Positions 19,271 to 26,806 of a stretch of 40,008 bases of DNA are shown here, one piece after another. A program made the position numbers and the translations under genes. Source of the DNA: a virus. Where the stretch lies: the IMG/VR virus record IMGVR_UViG_3300024520_000186, positions 1-40,008 of that record, one strand, 5' to 3'. Every line of letters begins with the position of its first letter. Within the stretch, counting starts at the first letter, position 1. The notes under the pieces are model-generated. The model saw only the letters and a list, made by a program, of their open reading frames with translations, was not told the DNA's origin and ran no database searches.

Positions 19271-20875
19271 ATGAAACTTGACCTTGCCAGAAAACTTATC
19301 GGCGCGTGTATGTTAGCAGGCGTGATTGTCGGCGTCATGATGACGTTATACCTCAGAAATGATAGTAAGCTGCTCCTCTCTTCGCAGGCGTGGAAACACC
19401 AACGCATCAAAACCGAACTCTTGCGAGAAGAACAGGCTCAAGAGAAGATTCGCGCGGCCATCGCGTTTATCCCCTGGAAAACGTCAGCCTATAAATGGGG
19501 ATTCATGCTGATTATCGGTTCCGTCTGTTCCGGCCTGCTCATTGTGGCGGCAACAAAGGGAGCAGGGTATCTCATGAAGGCGAGCGTTGTCTTTGCGGAA
19601 GTCAACGATTCAAAGATTCCCATTCGAACAAAAGACCTGGGCAAAATGACGCCGGCAGTGATGATGCTGACGCAAGCTCAGATGATAGCGGCACACTCGC
19701 AAGAGAAATGTTTTGAGATGGTGGTGGAGGCTCACAAGATGACGCGGGGATTGAGACCAGACACCCGGCCTGCCTTGCAAGGGGCTTTCCCTCAACTACC
19801 CATCACTAAACATAAAACACCATCTTTTCGGCACGTCCTGGACAGTTTGCAGGCGGGGGATGATATGGTTCTGGGCTATGACTACACGTCCGGCCATGCG
19901 ATTTCAGGCACGTTTGACAAAATTTATAGCTGTGGAATCTTTGGGAAGTCTGGCTCAGGCAAAACGACCGGCCTGTATAGTATTATTAGTCAATCTCTGC
20001 TGACATCACCAGGGATTACGTATTATGTGATTGACCCACACAATAAGCGCCCGGAAGGATTGACCGCCGGGCTGCCAAAGACTGATAATTTTCATCATCT
20101 TGACCCGCATGACTGCCGGTCTGGTCTGTACGAATTTGGAGACTTGCTCAACAGGCGACTTGATACCATAACAGATTATCACGACACGCCCCTTGTTATG
20201 CTGATTGACGAACTTCCCGTTTTAATGGATACACCAGAGGGTAAAAGTGTTGAGGCTCTGCTTGGCAGGATAGCGAAGGAAGGGCGCAAGGTGTCTGTCT
20301 TCTGTCTTATCGCTGGACAGGATACACGCATCAAATCGGCAGGTGGAAATCGGGATCTGCTCTGCTCAACGATAGGATACAATATGCTCAAAAAACAGGC
20401 AGGATATCTTTTCGGGGATAAAGACACGGTTGATCTTCATAAAGTTGTCAGGGACGGGAAGGAGGCTGGTCTGTGTGTATTTTCAGCAACGGATGATGAA
20501 CCGCTGCTTGTTCGTCAACCCTTCTGTCAATCGGCAGATGTCGAGTATGTGGAGAAAATCGTCAAGCAAGCGAACGGAAAAGATGTGGTGTATGCAGTGG
20601 AAAACACTGGAAAACAGGCGGAAAAGAGCGTGATTGAATCCGTCAATGCGTATCTGCAAACCGACGGGAACACAGGCGGAAATCTGGCTGAACGTGCTGG
20701 GATAAGCGGGAAAGATTTGAGTCAATATCGCGGGGGAAAGGGGATGTCAATAGAACGGAAAACCCGAATCGAAACCGCCTTAATTGAGTTTTTTAGCGCA
20801 CCTGAAAAAGTGGAAAACACTGGAAAACAGGCGGTCACGACCGGAAAAAATGTTATTCCGTTTGGAAGGAAATGA
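19271..20875 (+). CDS. FtsK/HerA-type membrane DNA translocase with C-terminal HTH
   Basis: The 534-residue protein has two N-terminal membrane segments (about residues 9-27 and 77-95). The motor domain follows, with Walker A FGKSGSGKTT (225-232 core) and Walker B PLVMLIDELPVL (around 310-317). SVFCLIAGQDTRIKSAGG is a typical FtsK/VirD4 family segment. Near the end, GNLAERAGISGKDLSQYRGG resembles a Cro/Xre helix-turn-helix. Such proteins pump DNA in chromosome segregation or conjugation. In a phage it may anchor or move replicated genomes at the membrane. The start follows CAGGAGAAACC, and the longer upstream frame lacks signals. Confidence 0.85.
   Translation: MKLDLARKLIGACMLAGVIVGVMMTLYLRNDSKLLLSSQAWKHQRIKTELLREEQAQEKIRAAIAFIPWKTSAYKWGFMLIIGSVCSGLLIVAATKGAGYLMKASVVFAEVNDSKIPIRTKDLGKMTPAVMMLTQAQMIAAHSQEKCFEMVVEAHKMTRGLRPDTRPALQGAFPQLPITKHKTPSFRHVLDSLQAGDDMVLGYDYTSGHAISGTFDKIYSCGIFGKSGSGKTTGLYSIISQSLLTSPGITYYVIDPHNKRPEGLTAGLPKTDNFHHLDPHDCRSGLYEFGDLLNRRLDTITDYHDTPLVMLIDELPVLMDTPEGKSVEALLGRIAKEGRKVSVFCLIAGQDTRIKSAGGNRDLLCSTIGYNMLKKQAGYLFGDKDTVDLHKVVRDGKEAGLCVFSATDDEPLLVRQPFCQSADVEYVEKIVKQANGKDVVYAVENTGKQAEKSVIESVNAYLQTDGNTGGNLAERAGISGKDLSQYRGGKGMSIERKTRIETALIEFFSAPEKVENTGKQAVTTGKNVIPFGRK
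20596..20834. repeat. 26-bp direct repeat inside the FtsK-like gene
   Basis: Bases 20596-20621 and 20809-20834 are identical. Each encodes VENTGKQA in the linkers on both sides of the HTH segment. A recent duplication or a protein linker repeat are both possible, and a binding site for the protein's own HTH is another option. Confidence 0.6.
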
Positions 20876-20879
20876 CAAG

Positions 20880-20996
20880 GTGAACGCATCCCTTCTCCTT
20901 CTCAATATTCACGTCAATAAGAAGTTTTTTGTGAAAAAATGCCGGGTTTGCCTGCTATCAGGGGAACGTATTTTTGCAGAAAATAAAAGAATTTAG
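20880..20996 (+). CDS. Possible short ORF after the FtsK-like gene
   Basis: A 38-codon frame starts with GTG about ten bases after GGAAGG. It contains KKCRVCLLSGERIF, a CxxC pair, and ends at 20996, overlapping the stop of the convergent gene by four bases. There is no family match and no other evidence, so it may be chance. Confidence 0.25.
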   Translation: MNASLLLLNIHVNKKFFVKKCRVCLLSGERIFAENKRI

Positions 20997-21379
20997 GGGG
21001 TTTCTTCGCGTGTCCAGTCTGTTTTTCTTTTTTTGGCTATCATGAGAGTCTGCTCTATCTTGCCCTCCAAGCCTTCGAGCGACGCCTGAAACCCTCCCAT
21101 GTATTCGTCATAGTGGTTGCGGTCTGTTACGAGTTTCTCATTTATTTTTTCCAGGTTCATCGCTATGGCAGTCAAATTTAATCCTGTCGCTGTCTGTATT
21201 TTAAGCTGTTCTGACTCGTGATCAAGGTAGCGAGTGACAGCATCACGAAGGAAGACAGCCGTGCCGTTGATGAGATATTTTTTGACGATAATTGCGATGA
21301 CTACAAACGTCACAATGTCGCTCACAAAACCGCTTGTTCCGCCTTCAATGAGCTTTTCCAACAGCTTAAACTCTTCCAC
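20993..21379 (-). CDS. Single-pass membrane protein with coiled coil, last gene of the tail operon
   Basis: The 128-residue product starts with GTG (MEEFKLLEKLIEGG), eight bases after AAAGAGG and within the stop of the upstream gene. One membrane segment (about residues 19-33, FVSDIVTFVVIAIIV) is followed by a long charged helical region (LEKINEKLVTDRNHYDEYMG), giving a holin or spanin-like topology. No endolysin lies nearby, so a lysis role is unproven. It could also be a membrane-anchored virion or superinfection-exclusion protein. Confidence 0.55.
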   Translation of the reverse strand: MEEFKLLEKLIEGGTSGFVSDIVTFVVIAIIVKKYLINGTAVFLRDAVTRYLDHESEQLKIQTATGLNLTAIAMNLEKINEKLVTDRNHYDEYMGGFQASLEGLEGKIEQTLMIAKKRKTDWTREETP

Positions 21380-21618
21380 TATTCTACCTCTTTCAGCTTA
21401 TGTAAGACATCTATCGTACAGGCTCTTGCTTTTATGTCGCGGCTGGTTAATTGAGAGTCTGGAAACTCCACCCCTGACAAGGATTCCAGCACGGAGAACA
21501 TGGTTTTTGCGGCCAGATGAACGAGTGGCCTGCGGTCTGGCAGGTTCATCAGATCTGCTGCTGATTCTGTGAGAGTTTCCTCAATTATTAATGCAATTTC
21601 GTGTGGTGTATATTTCAT
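21379..21618 (-). CDS. Hypothetical helical protein
   Basis: The 79-residue product (MKYTPHEIALIIEETLTES) starts seven bases after GGGGA. A longer frame from 21678, MRKRTDGNKTTKTVRN, overlaps the previous stop. The protein is acidic and helical. No family was recognised. It lies between the last tail protein and the membrane protein. Confidence 0.55.
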   Translation of the reverse strand: MKYTPHEIALIIEETLTESAADLMNLPDRRPLVHLAAKTMFSVLESLSGVEFPDSQLTSRDIKARACTIDVLHKLKEVE

Positions 21619-21670
21619 AAGATTCCCCGTGTTCCTTACTGTTTTAGTCGTTTTGTTGCCATCCGTCCGC

Positions 21671-22486
21671 TTACGCATAGAAGTCAGGAGCCTTGTTTTT
21701 TGTCGGTAACTGCGTACTCTGATAATGTACATCTGTGAAATGAAAGAACGGATCTGGTACTGCTCCGCTGGACGTTATCGCATTAGCCGAAAGATACACA
21801 CGAACAAGAATCAACCCGTCAATTTCCAGGTCATCAGTGTCGAGTTGACTGGCTGAAGGAGATGTTGCCGAAATCTGAACCTCTGCAATCATGTGATAAT
21901 ATTGGGTCGTGTTCGCGTTTTGCAATATTGTCGTGTTGACCGTCGCCGGGAATGCTGCCTGTTGATGTCCTTTGGCATACGTAATATCATACCCTACGGT
22001 AATGCTTCCGCCTGTCACAAGGGTACTATCATGCGTCCAGTGGGTATGAAGAAACAAGTCTGTCCCTGGTGCGTAATCATGCGGCATGTGAAAATCAACC
22101 CACACCTCATCGTTGACCGCAAACTCGAACGCTCTGATATTTCCCTGCCAAATATTAAAACCCGGCTGAGTGCCTCCCGTCCCTCTATTGGATACAGTTC
22201 CAATCATGTCATGCCAACCGAAATCAGGAGAAGCGGTATCAATTTTGATCGCCGTGCCGCTTGCCTTGTTCATCGTGATGTTTCCAGAAACATCTAAGGA
22301 AGTCGCTGCTGTGACCCCGCCCAACGCGCCAGGGTTGCCAACGATTCCGGCCTTGACATCACTGTAGTCGGTCTGTTGGGCTGCTCCTGCAATGGACGTG
22401 CCCATCAATGTCATATCGGAAGATTCTAAATCCGTATTGACGACGGTTGTTATTCCCGTCCCACCAGGATAAACTAAGTTTGACAT
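21671..22486 (-). CDS. Putative tail/receptor-binding structural protein
   Basis: The 271-residue protein (MSNLVYPGGTGITTVVNTD) begins at 22486, seven bases after the NHL-protein stop. The body is beta-rich, with the characteristic block DEVWVDFHMPHDYAPGTDLF followed by LHTHWTHDS. I have seen comparable segments in phage tail proteins but cannot name the family. As it follows the large tail protein, a distal fibre or adhesin role is likely. Confidence 0.6.
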   Translation of the reverse strand: MSNLVYPGGTGITTVVNTDLESSDMTLMGTSIAGAAQQTDYSDVKAGIVGNPGALGGVTAATSLDVSGNITMNKASGTAIKIDTASPDFGWHDMIGTVSNRGTGGTQPGFNIWQGNIRAFEFAVNDEVWVDFHMPHDYAPGTDLFLHTHWTHDSTLVTGGSITVGYDITYAKGHQQAAFPATVNTTILQNANTTQYYHMIAEVQISATSPSASQLDTDDLEIDGLILVRVYLSANAITSSGAVPDPFFHFTDVHYQSTQLPTKNKAPDFYA

Positions 22487-22490
22487 AATT

Positions 22491-25400
22491 TTAAGACTCG
22501 ATACACACTTGATCTGAACCGATATACACCAAATCATTTTTGATATATATAGTATGGTCAAGCGTAAGTCCTTCCAATCCTTGTAAGGTTAAGGTAGACG
22601 TGAAATCATCCAAATTGATAGTTTTTTCCCTAAGCTGAAACACTTTTCTCGTTTCTACGTCCCCGTTTTTATCGACAATCAACGATAGTGTCGCCTCTAA
22701 TTGGTCAAGAAGGTCAATAGGCAAATATTTAAAGTCTTGACCCTGGTATGACACCACCCAAGCGGGGGATGTGTAGAGTTTCAGGAGTCTATTTTTGATA
22801 AGGTTGACCGTCGCCGTGTTTCGTGTCCAGTCAAAATTAAAATCCCATGTCTTACCCGTGTAATTTTTATTAGCAGAATATAAATCAGAATCGTCTACCG
22901 TTCTATAATACGAGGTATCCGCGCCCGTTTTGAATCTCCTGTCAATCTCGACAGCAGATACAGCGTAATTTATAATCACCCTGTCAAGCACGTTCTCAAT
23001 GTCTTTTTGCGCGCTGTAGGTGATAGCCTCATATTCAAAGATCTCGTCTTGCACGCTATCCTTGTCAAGGAGAGGCAAAAAAGAAATGACAAGCTTTCCC
23101 TGCTCATTGAAAGCAAACGAACCCGCAAAAGAATTGAGGATATTTCTAATCCAGAAACCGAGTTCTTTATTGACCAGAATCATTCCCGCACACGTGTACG
23201 AATTGAGAATGCAGAAAGTTTCCCCCTCTGCGAAGGATGTCGTGTCTTTCTCCCATGCCAAATTTCCGACAAGATCCGCCACGTAATCGAGCAGATCCTC
23301 TATAATGTCCACAGGATTTGTGAGGAGTATCCCCCCTGACCATTTCCCCTGACACCGGACAGTCACAACGCTATCCCCTTGATCTGCTGAAAAAGTGAGT
23401 TTGGCTATCGCGCCCTGACTCTCATAATCGTCGGATTCGTCAAACGTCCAGCCTGACGGCGTCAATACATCGTCAACCCAGACAGAAACTGTGTTGCCTT
23501 GTGCGACGGAAGCAATAGTCCAGCCTGCCACGCAATACACAAAATTCACGCTATCAATGAGAGGAGCGACCCAAACCCCAGCATCTGAGTTTTCTATACA
23601 ATCCCCATATATGAGAGGGCGGTTGACGTTTTTCTGGTTGTTGCCAGGATTCGTATAAAGGGCTGTGGTAGGGAATACCACCTCTGTCAAGGCGTCTATG
23701 GAATCCTCTCCGTCTACCGTGCTTGTCACTTCGACCGCTGTTCCGTATGCCGTCCATGTGCCATCAACAAGAGCGAGATCCGTGCCTGTGATTTGTTCGG
23801 GAAAATCAATTGGTGTGTTGTCTGACGTGTTGAGCAGTTGATATGTTTCACCAGCAGGGTTGGAAAAGTTCATATTATAAATTTGACCGTTGAATCCATT
23901 TGTACCGTCCCCCCCAACATAAATGTCTTCGTTGGAAGTAGGGGTATCTTCGGTCGTATCGAATGCTGGAGTTCCAAACTTTTGCACTCTATGATTTCCA
24001 TCTGATACAAAAATATCACCCGCCGAATCAATAGCAATACCAAAAGGATTATTGAATTGCCCATCACCAGAGCCAGAACTCCCAAACTGCGAGATGTACG
24101 ATCCAGAAGAATCAAATTTTTGGACTCTGTGATTGCTTTGATCTGTTACGAAAAGATTTCCTTCCGTGTTGATTGCGATCATTGCCGGATGCGTAAATTG
24201 CCCATCACCAGAGCCAATACTCCCAAACTGTGAAAGGTACGATCCGGAAGAATCAAATTTTTGGACTCTGTGATTGCTCACATCTACTACAAAAATATTT
24301 CCTGCCGAATCAAATTTAATCCCGATTGTACCACTTGTAAATTGTCCATTCCCAGAACCAGAACTCCCAAACTGTGAAAGGTACGATCCGGAAGAATCAA
24401 ATTTTTGAACTCTGTTTTGGATGCTATCCGTGACAAAAATATTTCCTGCCGAATCAATATCAATTCCTGACGTTCTTGTAAATTGTCCATTCCCAGAGCC
24501 AGAACTCCCAAACTGTGAAAGGTACGATCCGGAAGAATCAAATTTTTGAACTCTACTATTTCTACTATCCGTGACAAAAATATCACCCGCCGAATCAAAA
24601 ACTATATCTATCGGTTTGTTAAATTGTCCATTCCCAGAGCCAGAACTCCCAAACTGTGAAAGGTACGATCCGGAAGAATCAAATTTTTGAACTCTGTGAT
24701 TATTCTGATCTGCTACAAAAATATTTCCTGCCGAATCAATTGTCACGCCTCGTGGAAAACTAAATTGTCCGTTCCCAGAGCCAGAACTCCCAAATTTTGA
24801 GATATACCCAAAAAGAGACTGTTCGAAACAATCTCCTGTATTACAAATCGACAAAAACCCTGGTGTCGTTCCCCACTGAAATATAGGGAAGTTTGCCCCG
24901 GTTGAGGCTGTTACGTCTGATGTGATTGTGGTGTAAGTAGGAGAGCCTGTCAGTGCGTCCGGCGTGTATTTCACGTAGTAGAAATCATTTGCATCTATCC
25001 CGATTTCCAGACGGGTTGAACCAAAATTATTATTTTCGAGACGGAATAAAACCTCTGCGGTTCCGGTGGTGTCCCTGTTCATTTCCATTGACCATTCCCA
25101 TTCAGACGACACATCCGTAAAGAAGAGAGGCTCAACCGTTGCGTAGATGTATGACTCATACGCTGCCTTTGTCGCCCCGCCTGCGTTGTCCAGTGCGTAG
25201 GTTGTGGTAGTGTCCAGGGTTGGGGCTGGGGGATCTTCCGGTTCGACTGCTTGATCTGCCAGAAATTTAATATTCTGAATCGTCAGGGTATAAGCGGAGA
25301 TGACCCCGTTAAACAGGGGCTGAAAGTCTGCGAAGACAAACCCAGGATACGCAAACCCCTGGTAGAGTGCTAATTGACCGCCGATGAACTCTTCACGTCC

Positions 25401-25700
25401 GCAGATTGTCGTGAAATACCCGTCAGCATTGTCACAAGTGAGGGTGTAAGTAGCCATCTCTTGAGTCGAAAGAGAGGGAAATATCTGGTCACTTTCTTCG
25501 GAGAGAGCCTGCCGGAAATCACCAAACGATAAGACTCTTGCGCTCCATTCTAAGGTGTCGATTGTGCTACCAACATAATCGGATGTGGGGGTTTCTTTGC
25601 CAAAACACCGCGTTCCCCTGTCGGAACCAACAAAGGCCATAATGAACGGCTTTGCGCCTGCCTTGCGAGCCTTATTATAGTTGTCGGTATATCGTCTCAT
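22491..25700 (-). CDS. Large tail/baseplate protein with inserted six-repeat NHL propeller
   Basis: The 1069-residue protein has an N-terminal domain like distal tail or baseplate proteins (YVGSTIDTLEWSARVLSFGD). A LamG/concanavalin-like segment follows (TGTAEVLFRLENNNFGSTRL). Residues about 292-578 are six NHL units of about 47 residues, each with GSGNGQF, DSAGNIFVTD and VQKFDSSG. After them the LamG-like fold seems to resume (IYVGGDGTNGFNGQIYNMNF). The C-terminal 400 residues resemble a tail hub domain. A six-bladed propeller is likely to bind host glycans or proteins. The start overlaps the upstream stop as ATGA. Confidence 0.8.
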   Translation of the reverse strand: MRRYTDNYNKARKAGAKPFIMAFVGSDRGTRCFGKETPTSDYVGSTIDTLEWSARVLSFGDFRQALSEESDQIFPSLSTQEMATYTLTCDNADGYFTTICGREEFIGGQLALYQGFAYPGFVFADFQPLFNGVISAYTLTIQNIKFLADQAVEPEDPPAPTLDTTTTYALDNAGGATKAAYESYIYATVEPLFFTDVSSEWEWSMEMNRDTTGTAEVLFRLENNNFGSTRLEIGIDANDFYYVKYTPDALTGSPTYTTITSDVTASTGANFPIFQWGTTPGFLSICNTGDCFEQSLFGYISKFGSSGSGNGQFSFPRGVTIDSAGNIFVADQNNHRVQKFDSSGSYLSQFGSSGSGNGQFNKPIDIVFDSAGDIFVTDSRNSRVQKFDSSGSYLSQFGSSGSGNGQFTRTSGIDIDSAGNIFVTDSIQNRVQKFDSSGSYLSQFGSSGSGNGQFTSGTIGIKFDSAGNIFVVDVSNHRVQKFDSSGSYLSQFGSIGSGDGQFTHPAMIAINTEGNLFVTDQSNHRVQKFDSSGSYISQFGSSGSGDGQFNNPFGIAIDSAGDIFVSDGNHRVQKFGTPAFDTTEDTPTSNEDIYVGGDGTNGFNGQIYNMNFSNPAGETYQLLNTSDNTPIDFPEQITGTDLALVDGTWTAYGTAVEVTSTVDGEDSIDALTEVVFPTTALYTNPGNNQKNVNRPLIYGDCIENSDAGVWVAPLIDSVNFVYCVAGWTIASVAQGNTVSVWVDDVLTPSGWTFDESDDYESQGAIAKLTFSADQGDSVVTVRCQGKWSGGILLTNPVDIIEDLLDYVADLVGNLAWEKDTTSFAEGETFCILNSYTCAGMILVNKELGFWIRNILNSFAGSFAFNEQGKLVISFLPLLDKDSVQDEIFEYEAITYSAQKDIENVLDRVIINYAVSAVEIDRRFKTGADTSYYRTVDDSDLYSANKNYTGKTWDFNFDWTRNTATVNLIKNRLLKLYTSPAWVVSYQGQDFKYLPIDLLDQLEATLSLIVDKNGDVETRKVFQLREKTINLDDFTSTLTLQGLEGLTLDHTIYIKNDLVYIGSDQVCIES
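23965..24815. repeat. Six imperfect tandem repeats of about 141 bp encoding NHL blades
   Basis: Six units of about 141 bases recur in the tail gene. Blades 2-5 share long identical stretches at the DNA level, which points to recent duplication or gene conversion. The first and last blades have diverged more. Confidence 0.85.
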
Positions 25701-26806
25701 ACCTTAATCACCTCTTCAAGATTCATAGTGACCCCGCTATTGAGAAGATACTGAAAATAAGTGTGTTCCCACTCTCCTAAGTCCGCCCACTCCATCAGTG
25801 TCAAGGTGTCCGCCTCATCCTGGAAAAGATGAACCCACAAGGGGAGAACCCTGTGAGTCGTTGTATTGACCAGAGCCGCTTGAAGAGCGATAAAGCTGTC
25901 AATATCATTATTCGAGACGACATTCCCAAAATCTAGACTTAATTTCTTTTGGCTTCCGTATGCGTACCGCCTGAAAACCCCCGGCTCTGACGTGTTGGCC
26001 TGTATTGTGTATCCGTCAACCTGAGAAGACCCCCACCATGCATTGACTTGTTCAAGTTCGAGATAGGTTCCTAAGAAAATGTTAGCGGCCTCGACATATC
26101 CGTCAGGGTTGGCGGCATCTGTAATCAGTATCCTCCAATATTGATACGTCTCGCTCAGATACAAATAAAGAGGTTCTTGAATCGTGATATTCCCAGAATC
26201 GTAAGAAGGCGATCCCCAGGAATCAGAGGCATTCCCTTGTAAGTTACATGTTGCCCCTGCCGATAGGTTGTGGTCTTGTAGGATAAATGCCGTGACCGCC
26301 TGAGCACTCCCTAAATTGATAATAATAGTTTCAGACGTGTCTGCTGTGGTTCTCCACGTCGTCATCCGATTACGGTCAAGCGGTCGTTCTGTTCCGTATG
26401 TCGCCCTTGCGTCCCATTGCCACGAATCGGCGATGATAAAGTCAGATCCGGTTGCGCCTGTATGTGCGACAGAAAGACCGCCGCCCAACCCGTCAGCACT
26501 CAGGGCATACGCGGGGGTTGTCCTGGTGACGACACCGGTTTCTTCCCACGCACCCGCCGCCGTGTCTGACGTTCTCCATTTAAAGGTTGACTGTCCGACT
26601 TCTGTTCCGCCTGCGATGCTGTCAATTTCCAGCTCATAATTTAAGTCGAACGCCGCAGCGAAGCTGCCTGTAATGGCAAGAGTCGCCACGCCTGAACCGA
26701 CTTTAGAGGAATCGCTATAACGACCGGTTGCCTGTGTTGATAATGTGAGAGCAGAATAATCAGGTATGAGATTATTATAGAGAAATCTTAGGTTTCCGTA
26801 TGCCAT
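25697..26806 (-). CDS. Distal tail-type protein with discoidin-like domain
   Basis: The 369-residue protein (MAYGNLRFLYNNLIPDYSA) is beta-rich. NRMTTWRTTADTSETIIINL with AVTAFILQDHNLSAGATCNL resembles an F5/8 (discoidin) carbohydrate-binding fold. The C-terminal half resembles phage distal tail proteins. It follows the tape measure, as Dit proteins do. The start ATGGCATACGG overlaps the tape-measure stop region. Confidence 0.65.
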   Translation of the reverse strand: MAYGNLRFLYNNLIPDYSALTLSTQATGRYSDSSKVGSGVATLAITGSFAAAFDLNYELEIDSIAGGTEVGQSTFKWRTSDTAAGAWEETGVVTRTTPAYALSADGLGGGLSVAHTGATGSDFIIADSWQWDARATYGTERPLDRNRMTTWRTTADTSETIIINLGSAQAVTAFILQDHNLSAGATCNLQGNASDSWGSPSYDSGNITIQEPLYLYLSETYQYWRILITDAANPDGYVEAANIFLGTYLELEQVNAWWGSSQVDGYTIQANTSEPGVFRRYAYGSQKKLSLDFGNVVSNNDIDSFIALQAALVNTTTHRVLPLWVHLFQDEADTLTLMEWADLGEWEHTYFQYLLNSGVTMNLEEVIKV

